Counted from the first letter of the stretch, positions 1 to 8,417 are shown. The stretch: 64,000 nucleotides of DNA from Actinomycetes bacterium (GCA_023417775.1 JAEZEJ010000047.1:1-64000), one strand, 5' to 3'. Made by a program: numbers and translations. The notes: generated by a model not told the origin, from the letters alone.

Positions 1-63
1 GAGGGCAACATCTCCCAGGTCCTGCGAGGTGAGAAGATCGGCACGCTGGTCTACGCAGTCTGA
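1..63 (+). CDS. pyrH: UMP kinase, C-terminal end (partial)
   Basis: Only the last 20 codons are in the window. They read EGNISQVLRGEKIGTLVYAV and end in TGA, which matches the conserved end of bacterial UMP kinase (the GN-x(6)-GE-x-IGTLV pattern). The enzyme phosphorylates UMP to UDP. The call also rests on position: pyrH directly precedes frr in most Actinobacteria, and here 33 bases separate them. The 5' part lies outside the window, so nothing can be said about its regulation. Confidence 0.85.
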   Translation, partial: EGNISQVLRGEKIGTLVYAV

Positions 64-96
64 TCGACCAGAGACCTCAGACGAAGGAGCAGGCCA

Positions 97-654
97 GTGA
101 TTGACGAGACCCTGCGCGACGCCGACACCAAGATGGACAAGGCTGTCGAGCACGCGCGCGAGGAGTTCGCCGCGATCCGCACCGGACGCGCGCACCCCGC
201 GATGTTCGCGAAGATCACGGCCGACTACTACGGCACGCCGACGCCCATCCAGCAGCTCGCCGGGTTCCAGATCCCCGAGCCGCGCGTCGTCATCATCAGC
301 CCGTACGACATGGGGGCGAAGGCCGCGATCGAGAAGTCGATCCGTGACTCCGACCTCGGCGTCAACCCGACCGACGACGGCAAGGTCCTCCGTCTGGTGC
401 TCCCGCAGCTGACCGAAGAGCGCCGCAAGTAGTACATCAAGCTCGCCAAGTCCAAGGCGGAGGAGGGCCGTGTGGCGGTCCGCGGAGTCCGCCGCGGCGC
501 CAAGCAGGCGCTCGACAAGGCGGAGAAGGACTCCGACATCAGCAAGGACGAGAACACCGGCGCGGAGAAGCGTCTCGACGGCCTGACCAAGAAGTATGTC
601 GACCAGATCGACGAGACGCTCAAGGCCAAGGAAGCAGAGCTCCTTGACGTCTGA
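97..654 (+). pseudogene. frr: Ribosome recycling factor with in-frame TAG at codon 112
   Basis: Ribosome recycling factor splits post-termination ribosomes together with EF-G and is essential in bacteria. The reading frame starts at a GTG preceded by AAGGAG and spans 185 codons, the family's normal length, ending in KEAELLDV. Codon 112 (430-432) is TAG where relatives have Glu or Asp (the motif is LTEERRK-stop-YIKLAKSKAEEG); one G-to-T change from GAG explains it. The frame is otherwise intact on both sides. The stop falls close to where the inserted domain II ends and the long C-terminal helix of domain I begins. Downstream, GTG 472 has a good ribosome binding site (AGGAGG at 461-466), so a 60-residue C-terminal piece could in principle be made separately. 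TAG is an ordinary stop elsewhere in this window. A sequencing error, a real mutation with suppression, or a split protein are all possible; I label it pseudogene only because the frame is interrupted. Confidence 0.85.
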
Positions 655-1486
655 TTCTCCTCAACCGGCTCCAAGTCGGGCGGGACGTAATCTGCCAGCG
701 GCGATCGGCGTCGGGGTCAGCCTCGGCGCCGTCGTCGTGGCATCGCTGTTCTTCGTCAAGGACCTGTTCGTCCTCGTCGTCGCGCTCGCCCTCACCGTGG
801 CGGTCCTGGAGCTGAGCAAGGCACTGCGCTCCGCCGCGGGGATCGCGGTCCCGGTACTGCCCGTGCTCGTCGGCGGTCTGGCGATGCTGGGCGTCGCCTA
901 TTTCGACGATATGGAGACCGCGGCGGCCGTCATGGCGCTCACGGTCCTGGCCACACTCGTGGTCCGGCTGCCCGGCGGTGCCGAGGGCTTCGTGCGGGAC
1001 AGTACCGCGGGCGTCTTCTGCCTGGCCTACCTGTTCCTCATGGGCTCCTTCGTGGTCCGGATGCTCGACAATCCCGACGGCACCTGGCGGATCGTGGCCT
1101 TCGTCGTGGCCACCATCGCGTCCGATATCGGCGGCTACGCCGCGGGGGTCCTCTTCGGCAAGCATCCGATGGCGCCCACGATCTCGCCGAAGAAGTCCTG
1201 GGAGGGCTTCGCCGGCTCGATGATCACCGGTGTGGTGCTGTCCACGCTGGTCGTGGTCTACGGACTCGACGGCGAGGTCTGGGTCGGCGTGCTCCTCGGG
1301 GCCGCGGCGGTCGTGATGGCGACCATCGGGGATCTGTGCGAGTCGCTCATCAAGCGCGATATCGGCATCAAGGACATGGGCAATATCCTGCCTGGCCACG
1401 GCGGCCTGATGGACCGGCTCGACTCCTTGATCGCGGTCGCCCCGGTCGCCTATCTGGTGCTCTACCTGCTCGTCCCGGTCGCCTGA
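644..1486 (+). CDS. cdsA: Phosphatidate cytidylyltransferase
   Basis: CdsA makes CDP-diacylglycerol from phosphatidate and CTP, the precursor of anionic phospholipids, in the cytoplasmic membrane. The protein (about 280 residues) is a string of hydrophobic segments and carries the family signature near residues 232-260: S-L-I-K-R, then KDMGNILPGHGGLMDRLD with the expected K-D, H-G-G and D-R-x-D residues. I place the start at TTG 644, which overlaps the frr end by 11 bases and follows AAGGAAG at 627-633; earlier in-frame codons lie inside frr and translate to basic, unconserved sequence. It is cotranscribed with pyrH and frr. PgsA, which uses its product, is encoded at 47794. Confidence 0.9.
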   Translation: MTSDSPQPAPSRAGRNLPAAIGVGVSLGAVVVASLFFVKDLFVLVVALALTVAVLELSKALRSAAGIAVPVLPVLVGGLAMLGVAYFDDMETAAAVMALTVLATLVVRLPGGAEGFVRDSTAGVFCLAYLFLMGSFVVRMLDNPDGTWRIVAFVVATIASDIGGYAAGVLFGKHPMAPTISPKKSWEGFAGSMITGVVLSTLVVVYGLDGEVWVGVLLGAAAVVMATIGDLCESLIKRDIGIKDMGNILPGHGGLMDRLDSLIAVAPVAYLVLYLLVPVA

Positions 1487-1540
1487 GGCCTGGTCGATGA
1501 CCGGGGTGCTCGAGCGCGGGCGCGGAGACGGGCAGATCCG

Positions 1541-4000
1541 GTGAGCGGACTCCGCGACTACGCGGCCGCCCGCCGCGAGCTCCCGTTAGCGGGCCTCGAC
1601 GAGGGTATGCCCGGGTACGACGAGCTGGCCGACGAGCAGGGCGCCCTGCGACCCGTCTGGCGGCAGCTGCTGGCCGAGGCCGACGAGCCGGCTCTCGCGG
1701 ATCTACGGCGTATCGGGGGCGATATCGAGCGGATGCTGTCCGATGACGGTGTCGTCTATGCGCCGCCCGGGCATCGACAGCGGCGGTGGCGCCTCGATCC
1801 CGTGCCCTTGGTGATCGAGGCCGCCCAGTGGACCGATCTGGAGAAGGGGCTCGCCCAGCGCGCCGAGCTCCTGAATGCCGTCGCCACGGATCTCTACGGC
1901 GAGCAGACGCTGCTCGGCAGCGGGTTGGTGCCACCGGAGATCGTCTTCGCGCACCGCGGTTTCATCCGCGCCTCCGCCCGCCCGGGCGCGCGCGACGAGG
2001 CGCCGCTGACGATCGTGGCCGCCGATCTGCTGCGCTCCGCGGCCGGGGAGTGGGTCGTCTCGGCGGATCGGACCCAGGCTCCCTCCGGTATCGGCTTCGC
2101 GATGGAGAATCGCCGGGTCCTCTCCCAGGCTCTGCCGCGGCTGCATCGTGCGGCGGACATCCACCGGCTCACCCCCTTCTTCCAGGCTTTGCGCTCGGCG
2201 ATCCTGCAGGCCGCTCCCGACGGTGTGCGGTCGCCGCATGCGGTGGTGCTCTCACCGGGCCCCATGTCCGAGACCGTGTACGACCAGGCCTCGATCGCCG
2301 CGAGCATGGGATTCCCCTTGGTGGAAGCGGGAGATCTCATGGTCGCCTCCGGCTGTCTGTGGCTGCGATCGCTGGACGGCCGCCAGCGGGTGGACGTGGT
2401 CGTGCGCCGGGTCGACGCGACCTGGAGCGATCCGCTCGAACTGCGCGGAGACTCGCGCCTGGGCGTTCCCGGACTCTCCGAGGCGGCGCGCCGCGGCACC
2501 GTGCGGATCGTCAACGGTCTCGGGGCCGGGGTCGTGGAGAATCCGGGTCTGATGCCCTTCCTGCCGCTGCTGTGCGAACGCCTCCTCGGCGAGCCGCTGC
2601 GACTGGCCTCCGTGGGCACCTACTGGGGCGGTTCGCCAGGTGGTCGCGACCTGCTGATGGATCGATTCGACGAGCTGCGGCTGACGACCCTGGACGGCAG
2701 GGGCGTGCCCGGCGATCCGAGGGAACGGCGAGGTCGGCTCGAGGCCGAACCCTGGCGCTGGGTCGGCCAGGAGCCGGTCAGCGCCTCCTCGATGCCGGCG
2801 CTCGAGAGCGGTCGGCTGACACCCCATGCCCTGCGCTGGCGCACCTTCACGATGCGCCACGGGGCGTCGTACCGTCCGATGGTCGGCGGTCTGGCGACCG
2901 TCCGGTCTGCCGGCGGCGATCAGGTCAGCAAGGATGTCTGGGTCGTGAAGCACCATCCTGCCGACGCCGACCAGGGCTTCACCGAGCTGATGCCGGCGAC
3001 GGCCGTGCGGACACCGGCGACCCTGCCCCCGCGTGCGCGTGCGGACATGTACTGGATGGGCCGCTATATCGTCCGGGTCGAGGACATGGTGCGACTGTGG
3101 TTGTCATGCCACGAGCTCACCGCGGAGTTCTCGGATCGCCCGACCTCCGCCGGCGGGGCCGCGGCGGAGGTGATGCAGACCGTATGGCGTGGTCTGGTCC
3201 CCGGAGCCGGCCACGATGCCGATGCCGATCTGAGGGAGGGTCTGATCGATCCTCTGCGTCCGGGCTCGGTCGCGCAGGCGGTGGAACAGCTGGGCCTGAT
3301 CGCGCAGAGCCTGCGTGATCAGGTGTCACCCGATCTCTATCGGGTCACCGGTGCGCTGGAGCGGGCCATCGCGGGTGCGGCCGGAGAGCCGGGCGACGGC
3401 GACTATCTCGGCGACGACGCGGAGGCGATGCTCACGCAGGTCCTCGCACTGCACGGGGTGAGCGAGAACATGGTGAGGGACGCGGCCTGGCGGGTCCACG
3501 AGATCGGCCGGGCGATCGAGCGTGCGGCGCAGTCGACGCAGCTCCTCGAGCCCACCGTCGGTCGCCGCCGGGGTCTCGACGTGGATCGCGAGGTGCTCGA
3601 CGCGGTGCTCCAAGTCAGCGAGAGCGCCGTGACGCATCGACGTCGCTATCGCGGCTATGTGCGGGTCGCCAATGTCGTCGATCTGCTGGTGCTCGACGGC
3701 GAGAACCCGCGATCGCTGCGGTTCGCGCTCGAACGGCTCCAGCATCATCTGGCCGCGCTCCCGGCGTCCTCGGGGTCGACGCGCCCCGAGCGTCTGGTCG
3801 ACGACCTGCTCGGGCGGCTCGACGATGTCGATCTCGCGCATCTGGTGGCGATCGACGGCGAGCTCCGGCCGCGGTTGCACGACCTGCTGCTGGTGGTGCG
3901 GCGTCAGCTGCGCGCGTTGTCGGAGGCGATCGAGAGCGTGCACCTCGCGGCCGGCCCGTGGCAGCGTCCGATCGAGCTCCCGGTGGTGATCGAGCCGTGA
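1541..4000 (+). CDS. Circularly permuted ATP-grasp ligase fused to alpha-E domain
   Basis: This 819-residue protein joins two parts that are often separate genes. Residues about 1-490 match the circularly permuted type-2 ATP-grasp family, with the typical stretch VRIVNGLGAGVVENPGLMPF followed by LLGEPLRLASVGTYWGG. From about residue 500 the helical alpha-E domain begins (ADMYWMGRYIVRVEDMVRLW). ATP-grasp enzymes of this family are predicted to form amide or peptide bonds; the substrate is unknown and alpha-E has no proven role. The start is GTG 1541. The stop overlaps the start of the transglutaminase gene by 4 bases (GTGA), and a zinc peptidase follows, so the three probably work as one predicted peptide-tagging or cross-linking system. 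No experimental function can be assigned. Confidence 0.88.
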   Translation: MSGLRDYAAARRELPLAGLDEGMPGYDELADEQGALRPVWRQLLAEADEPALADLRRIGGDIERMLSDDGVVYAPPGHRQRRWRLDPVPLVIEAAQWTDLEKGLAQRAELLNAVATDLYGEQTLLGSGLVPPEIVFAHRGFIRASARPGARDEAPLTIVAADLLRSAAGEWVVSADRTQAPSGIGFAMENRRVLSQALPRLHRAADIHRLTPFFQALRSAILQAAPDGVRSPHAVVLSPGPMSETVYDQASIAASMGFPLVEAGDLMVASGCLWLRSLDGRQRVDVVVRRVDATWSDPLELRGDSRLGVPGLSEAARRGTVRIVNGLGAGVVENPGLMPFLPLLCERLLGEPLRLASVGTYWGGSPGGRDLLMDRFDELRLTTLDGRGVPGDPRERRGRLEAEPWRWVGQEPVSASSMPALESGRLTPHALRWRTFTMRHGASYRPMVGGLATVRSAGGDQVSKDVWVVKHHPADADQGFTELMPATAVRTPATLPPRARADMYWMGRYIVRVEDMVRLWLSCHELTAEFSDRPTSAGGAAAEVMQTVWRGLVPGAGHDADADLREGLIDPLRPGSVAQAVEQLGLIAQSLRDQVSPDLYRVTGALERAIAGAAGEPGDGDYLGDDAEAMLTQVLALHGVSENMVRDAAWRVHEIGRAIERAAQSTQLLEPTVGRRRGLDVDREVLDAVLQVSESAVTHRRRYRGYVRVANVVDLLVLDGENPRSLRFALERLQHHLAALPASSGSTRPERLVDDLLGRLDDVDLAHLVAIDGELRPRLHDLLLVVRRQLRALSEAIESVHLAAGPWQRPIELPVVIEP

Positions 4001-4863
4001 CGCGCTATCAGGTGTGGCATCGGACCTCGTACGTATACGACGCCCCGGTGACCGGCAGCTACGGCATGGCGTGGGTGACGCCTCGGCACACGCCCGGCCA
4101 GCACGTCGTCAGCGCGGGTGTGACGGTGGACCCCGTCCCGGAGGACACCAGCCTCACGCGCGACTACTACGGCAACGATGTGCGCTACTTCCACGTCACC
4201 ACGGAGCACACCGAGCTCGTCGTCGACGCCCGTAGCCAGGTCGAGGTCACCGCGGTCGACGTCCCGTCCGTCGCGCTGCGACAGGGATGGGAGCAGTGCC
4301 GTCCGCGGTTACGGCCCGAAGCCTGGCGGGTGACTGATCTCGCCCTCGAGTCGCCGTTGGCGGAGCACGCGCAGATCGCCTACGACTATGCGGCGACCTC
4401 GCTGAGGCCCGGCCGGGCCATCGGCGATGCGGTGACCGAGCTGGTGCACCGGCTGCAGGTCGATTTCGCCTATCGACCCGGCGTCACCTCCGTCACCTCG
4501 ACCGTCGGCGAGGTCTTCGCCACGCGGGCGGGCGTGTGCCAGGACTTCGCCCATCTGCTGCTGGCCTGCCTGCGTTCCCATGGGCTGGCGGCCCGGTACG
4601 TCAGCGGCTATCTGGCGACGACCCCGCCGCCGGGACGCGCCCGGCTCGTCGGGGCCGATGCCTCCCATGCGTGGGTGGACGTGTGGCTGGGGGAGGACCT
4701 CTGGCTGGGGGTCGACCCGACCAATGACACGCACGCCGACGATCGCTATGTCACGGTCGCCTGGGGACGCGACTATGGAGACGTGCCGCCGGTGAAGGGG
4801 ACGGTGTTCACCACCGCGGCGTCGTCCGAGCTCACCGTGCACGTGGACGTGCAGCCCCTCTGA
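3997..4863 (+). CDS. Transglutaminase-like protein of the ATP-grasp/alpha-E cluster
   Basis: The 288-residue protein has the N-terminal beta domain of bacterial transglutaminase-like proteins (RYQVWHRTSYVYDAPV) and a papain-fold core with an intact catalytic triad: Cys181 in GVCQDFAHL, His224 in ASHAWVDVW and Asp240 in GVDPTND. No signal peptide is visible, so it should act in the cytoplasm. The start is GTG 3997, in a 4-base overlap with the ATP-grasp gene; upstream in-frame codons translate the end of that gene. The family can either form or hydrolyse isopeptide or amide bonds. Its fixed pairing with ATP-grasp/alpha-E proteins suggests it handles the product of that ligase, but the substrate is unknown. 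Confidence 0.9.
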   Translation: MTRYQVWHRTSYVYDAPVTGSYGMAWVTPRHTPGQHVVSAGVTVDPVPEDTSLTRDYYGNDVRYFHVTTEHTELVVDARSQVEVTAVDVPSVALRQGWEQCRPRLRPEAWRVTDLALESPLAEHAQIAYDYAATSLRPGRAIGDAVTELVHRLQVDFAYRPGVTSVTSTVGEVFATRAGVCQDFAHLLLACLRSHGLAARYVSGYLATTPPPGRARLVGADASHAWVDVWLGEDLWLGVDPTNDTHADDRYVTVAWGRDYGDVPPVKGTVFTTAASSELTVHVDVQPL

Positions 4864-4906
4864 GCGCCGGCGTGCGGTGCGGACCGCGTCGCAGGAGACT
4901 GGGCAC

Positions 4907-5908
4907 GTGCGTGCCTTCACCTGCCGGGTCTGCGACAGCTCCCTCTACTTCGAGAACTCCGTCTGCGTCACCTGCGGCAGTCAGCTCGGATTCTCCCGCT
5001 CCGAACGCGCGATCGTTCCGCTGGCCGAGGACGGAACCTATACCGATGCCTCGGGAGCGATGTGGACCCGCTGCCGCAACCTCGAGCTCTCCGGATGCAC
5101 CTGGCTGACCGGGGAGCCTGGCGGCCTGTGCTTCAGCTGCTCCCTCACGCGCACCCGCCCCAATGACGCGGATCTCGCGGGCCTGAGCACCTTCGGCATC
5201 GCGGAGGAGGCCAAGCGCCGGCTCATCGTCGAGTTGGATGATCTGGGTCTGCCGATCGTCTCCCGGCAGGACGATCCGGAGGGCGGTCTGGCCTTCGATC
5301 TGCTGTCGAGCACCAATGAGGACGTCACCATCGGTCATGCCGACGGGGTCATCACCATCGACCTCGCGGAGGGCAACGACGCCTATCGCGAGCGGTTGCG
5401 CGAGCAGCTCGACGAGCCCTATCGCACGATGCTCGGTCATTTCCGTCATGAGATCGGTCACTACTACGATCCGATCCTCGTCGATGACGATGCCCTGCGT
5501 GAGCGCTATCGGGAGCTGTTCGGCGATGAGCGCGCGGACTACCAGGGCGAGATCGACCGGCACTATGCCGAGGGGCCGCCGGAGGACTGGCCGGAGCGGT
5601 ACATCAGCGCCTACGCGACGATGCACCCCTTCGAGGACTTCGCCGAGACCTTCGCCCATGTGCTCCACATCACCGATTCGGTGGACACGGCCAGCGCCTA
5701 CGGGCTGATCACGGTGGATCCATCGGCGTTCACGGTCTTCCGAGACCTGGTGACCGGGGTGTGGATCCCGCTCAGCACCGCGCTGAACCAGATCAACCAG
5801 TCGATGGGCAAGGAACCGCTGTATCCCTTCGTCCTCGCCCCGGCCGTGCTGGACAAGCTGGAGTTCGTGGCCTCGGCCATCGGTCGACAGCGCGAGGACG
5901 GCAGCTGA
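4907..5908 (+). CDS. Zinc-ribbon metallopeptidase-like protein
   Basis: The 333-residue product begins with a zinc ribbon (FTCRVCDSS then CVTCGSQ) and a second cysteine set (RCRN, GCTW, CFSC at about residues 50-85). The C-terminal half carries the metallopeptidase motif H181-E-I-G-H185 followed by YYD, as in the putative zinc-binding peptidase family DUF2248/Peptidase_Mx. GTG 4907 is preferred over upstream codons because the ribbon begins right after it; a GAGACT hexamer ends 6 bases before it, so it may be leaderless, although GGAG at 4894-4897 could also serve as a ribosome binding site. It lies 43 bases after the transglutaminase. This family is repeatedly found with ATP-grasp/alpha-E/transglutaminase genes, which suggests removal or trimming of whatever they attach. 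The substrate is unknown. Confidence 0.85.
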   Translation: MRAFTCRVCDSSLYFENSVCVTCGSQLGFSRSERAIVPLAEDGTYTDASGAMWTRCRNLELSGCTWLTGEPGGLCFSCSLTRTRPNDADLAGLSTFGIAEEAKRRLIVELDDLGLPIVSRQDDPEGGLAFDLLSSTNEDVTIGHADGVITIDLAEGNDAYRERLREQLDEPYRTMLGHFRHEIGHYYDPILVDDDALRERYRELFGDERADYQGEIDRHYAEGPPEDWPERYISAYATMHPFEDFAETFAHVLHITDSVDTASAYGLITVDPSAFTVFRDLVTGVWIPLSTALNQINQSMGKEPLYPFVLAPAVLDKLEFVASAIGRQREDGS

Positions 5909-5969
5909 TCGGACACCGCCCCGTCTGAGGATTCGTCCGGGCGTGGTCATGTCTGGGAGACTGGACGCC

Positions 5970-7097
5970 ATGACCGAGCCCACCCGCACGCTGCCGCTCG
6001 TGCTGACGCCGCCGAAGGGCCGTGGCAAGCCGCCGCGCCACCTCGCCGACCTCGACGCCACCGAGCGCAAAGCGGCGGCCGAGGAGCTGGGAGAGCCCGC
6101 CTTCCGCGTCAAGCAGGTCGCCCACCACTATTTCGCCCGGCTCGAGCGAGATCCGGCGCGGATGACCGATCTCCCGGCCGCGAGCCGCGACCGGATCGCC
6201 GGCGCGCTGCTGCCGGACCTGCTCGACCAGGTGCGCGTGATGGAGGCCGACGGCGGCACCACGCGCAAGTCGCTGTGGCGGCTCTTCGACGGCTCGCTCG
6301 TCGAGTCGGTGCTGATGCGCTACCCCGACCGTGCCACGATCTGCGTGTCGAGCCAGGCCGGATGCGGCATGGCGTGCCCCTTCTGCGCGACCGGCCAGGG
6401 TGGGCTGCAGCGCAATATGAGCACGGCCGAGATCATCGACCAGGTGGTCGACGGAGCGGCGGCGATGGCGAATGGTCTCGTCCCCGGCGGCCCCGGGCGG
6501 CTCTCGAATGTCGTCTTCATGGGCATGGGCGAGCCGATGGCCAACTACAAGGCCGTCATCGGAGCGGTGCGGCGGATGGTGGCCCCGGCACCGGACGGGC
6601 TCGGGCTCTCGGCGCGCAACATCACCCTCAGCACCGTGGGCCTCGTGCCGCGGATGAAGCAGCTGGCCACCGAGGGCATCCCGGTGACCCTCGCGCTGTC
6701 GCTGCACGCCCCGGACGACGAGCTGCGCAATGAACTGGTGCCGATCAACACCCGCTTCTCGGTCGCCGAGGTCGTCGAGGCGGCCTGGGAGTACGCCAAG
6801 GTCACCAAGCGCCGTGTCTCCATCGAGTACGCCATGATGCGCGACATCAACGACCAGGCCTGGCGCGCCGATCTGCTGGCGGATGTCCTGAACTCCTATG
6901 GCGACTGGGGCTGGGTGCACGTCAACCTGATCCCGCTCAATCCGACGCCCGGCTCGAAGTGGACCGCCTCGCGCCCCGAGGACGAGCGCGAGTTCGTCCG
7001 CCGGCTGGTCGCCAAGGGCATCCCCACCACGGTGCGCGATACCCGCGGCTCCGATATCGACGGTGCCTGCGGTCAGCTGGCCGCCGCCGACGCCTGA
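5970..7097 (+). CDS. rlmN: Dual-specificity 23S rRNA/tRNA adenine C2-methyltransferase RlmN
   Basis: RlmN is a radical-SAM enzyme that methylates C2 of A2503 in 23S rRNA and A37 in some tRNAs. The 375-residue protein has the radical-SAM cluster C132-GMA-C136-PF-C139, the following GQGGLQRNMSTAEI stretch, the conserved FMGMGEP, and the C-terminal region holding the second catalytic cysteine (DIDGACGQLA). ATG 5970 is chosen because GAGACT at 5957-5962 ends 7 bases before it, the leaderless spacing seen across this window. It stands alone after the metallopeptidase and before an enoyl-CoA hydratase. Confidence 0.96.
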   Translation: MTEPTRTLPLVLTPPKGRGKPPRHLADLDATERKAAAEELGEPAFRVKQVAHHYFARLERDPARMTDLPAASRDRIAGALLPDLLDQVRVMEADGGTTRKSLWRLFDGSLVESVLMRYPDRATICVSSQAGCGMACPFCATGQGGLQRNMSTAEIIDQVVDGAAAMANGLVPGGPGRLSNVVFMGMGEPMANYKAVIGAVRRMVAPAPDGLGLSARNITLSTVGLVPRMKQLATEGIPVTLALSLHAPDDELRNELVPINTRFSVAEVVEAAWEYAKVTKRRVSIEYAMMRDINDQAWRADLLADVLNSYGDWGWVHVNLIPLNPTPGSKWTASRPEDEREFVRRLVAKGIPTTVRDTRGSDIDGACGQLAAADA

Positions 7098-7147
7098 GCC
7101 CGCCCCGAGCGGCCGAGGCCGTTCGTCGACGGTGCCGCCACGCTCGC

Positions 7148-7153
7148 TACGGT
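7148..7153 (+). promoter_or_regulatory. Predicted leaderless -10 of enoyl-CoA hydratase gene
   Basis: TACGGT followed by six bases (GTGGAC) and ATG 7160. The spacing puts the expected transcription start on the A of the start codon, and no purine-rich ribosome binding site is present. Confidence 0.55.
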
Positions 7154-7159
7154 GTGGAC

Positions 7160-7885
7160 ATGACGATGATCGAGGTGACGACGCACGGGCGCGTCACGGT
7201 ACTGACGCTCATGCGGTCGGAGCGACGCAATGCGCTCAACCTCGACCTGTGCCGCGAGATCGACGCCGCGGCGCGGGCCGCGGTCGAGGACGGGGCTCGC
7301 GTGCTCGTGGTGACGGGTGACGGCACCGCCTTCTGCGCCGGAGCCGATCTCACCGGGGTCTACGGCGACGAGTTCATCGACGCCCTCTACGGCATGCTGC
7401 ACGGCCTGACCCGTCTGCCGGTGCCGATCATCGCCGCGGTGAACGGTCCCGCGATCGGCGCGGGCACGCAGCTGGCCGTCGCCTGCGATCTGCGGGTCGC
7501 CGACGAGAAGGCCCGTTTCGCGGTGCCGACGGCCAAGAACGGCATGGCCGTCGATGCCTGGACGATCCGCACGCTCGGCAAGCTCGCCGGCATGGGCCCG
7601 GCCCGCCGGATGATGCTCGCCGCCGAGACCATCGAGCGTGAGGAGGCGCTGTCCTGCGGCCTCGCCGACCGCACCGGCACCCTCGACGATGCGATCGCGT
7701 GGGGCCAGGAGATCGCCGAGCTGGCGCCGCTGACCGTCGCCTACAACAAGCTGGTGCTGAACGGCTCGCGTGCCGACGATGAGCGCATCGAGGCGGAGTT
7801 CGCGCGGGTGTGGGCGAGCGAGGACGTCCGGGAGGCGGCGCTCGCGCGCACCGAGAAGCGCACGCCGGTCTTCCAGGGCCGCTGA
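7160..7885 (+). CDS. Enoyl-CoA hydratase/isomerase family protein
   Basis: This 241-residue crotonase-fold protein has both oxyanion-hole segments: ATAFCAGADLTG-like sequence (GTAFCAGADL) and NGPAIGAGTQLAVACDLRVA. Such enzymes hydrate or isomerise acyl-CoA thioesters; the exact substrate cannot be told. The start is ATG 7160, behind a TACGGT hexamer. Its TGA overlaps the ATG of the next gene (TGATG), which encodes an acyl-CoA-ligase-like fragment, so both may act on the same CoA-linked compound. The canonical second catalytic glutamate is not obvious in the segment FAVPTAKNGMAVD, so a reaction other than hydration is possible. Confidence 0.85.
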   Translation: MTMIEVTTHGRVTVLTLMRSERRNALNLDLCREIDAAARAAVEDGARVLVVTGDGTAFCAGADLTGVYGDEFIDALYGMLHGLTRLPVPIIAAVNGPAIGAGTQLAVACDLRVADEKARFAVPTAKNGMAVDAWTIRTLGKLAGMGPARRMMLAAETIEREEALSCGLADRTGTLDDAIAWGQEIAELAPLTVAYNKLVLNGSRADDERIEAEFARVWASEDVREAALARTEKRTPVFQGR

Positions 7886-8334
7886 TGCACAGCCTCGCCT
7901 TCCGCGCCCTGGACCGCCACGTCATCGACGGACGTGCGGACGATGCCGCCGTCCTGGTCGCCGACGGTGCCTTGTCGTACGCCCAGCTGCTGCATGAGTC
8001 GGCCTCGTTGGCGGGCGGTCTGCGCGAGCTCGGGGTTGTGGCCGGCACCCCGCTGGACATCGACATCGCCCCGCAGCAGGAGCGCATCGTCTCCGTGCTC
8101 GCGCTCGTGCGCCTCGGTGCGGAGCCCGATCCCGAGGCCCGGTACCGGATCGGCGGCGATCCGCTCACCGTCGTCACCCCGGAGGAGAGCTTCGACTACG
8201 ACCTCGTGCTGCGGGCGGGACGCGTCGATCCGGCCACGGCCCCGGCGCACGACGCCGAGGGCTATGCCGACCGTCTGCTCGCGCGCTATGGCGACCTCCT
8301 CGAGCCGCTCCTCTCCGGTCGCCCCATCACCTGA
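7885..8334 (+). CDS. N-terminal fragment of an AMP-binding (acyl-adenylating) protein
   Basis: The 149-residue product resembles only the first part of AMP-dependent synthetases: LSYAQLLHESASLAGGLRELGV followed by GTPLDIDIAP and an LALVRLGAEP helix. The ATP/AMP-binding motifs and the C-terminal lid of full enzymes (normally 500 residues or more) are absent, and the sequence after about residue 90 is not recognisable. It is translationally coupled to the enoyl-CoA hydratase (TGATG). It may be a stand-alone regulatory or binding subunit, or the remnant of a larger gene; the intact frame with good codon use argues against recent decay. No function is assigned. Confidence 0.6.
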   Translation: MHSLAFRALDRHVIDGRADDAAVLVADGALSYAQLLHESASLAGGLRELGVVAGTPLDIDIAPQQERIVSVLALVRLGAEPDPEARYRIGGDPLTVVTPEESFDYDLVLRAGRVDPATAPAHDAEGYADRLLARYGDLLEPLLSGRPIT

Positions 8335-8412
8335 CCTGTACCGAGATCTGCTCCCCATTCGTCAACCGAGTACCGGCTCCGTTGACGAATGGGGAGCAGA
8401 TCTCGGTACAGG
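8335..8412. repeat. Perfect 32-bp inverted repeat (palindrome family B), likely bidirectional terminator
   Basis: Arms 8335-8366 and 8381-8412 are perfectly complementary over 32 bases, with a 14-base loop (CGAGTACCGGCTCC). Outside them TCACCTGA (8327-8334) and TCAGGTGA (8418-8425) are also complementary and contain the stop codons of the two flanking convergent genes. A diverged copy with the same arm sequence (TTCGTCAAC ending the left arm, GTTGACGAAT starting the right) lies at 39399-39468. Position argues for a two-way transcription terminator; recurrence argues for a dispersed repeat. Confidence 0.9.
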
Positions 8413-8417
8413 GCGAG

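Noticed and set aside
430..432. TAG in frr as pyrrolysine or a reassigned codon
   Set aside because: Several genes in the window end in TAG, no pyrrolysine genes are seen, and the conserved residue is acidic, so reassignment is not supported. Ordinary suppression or an error remain open.
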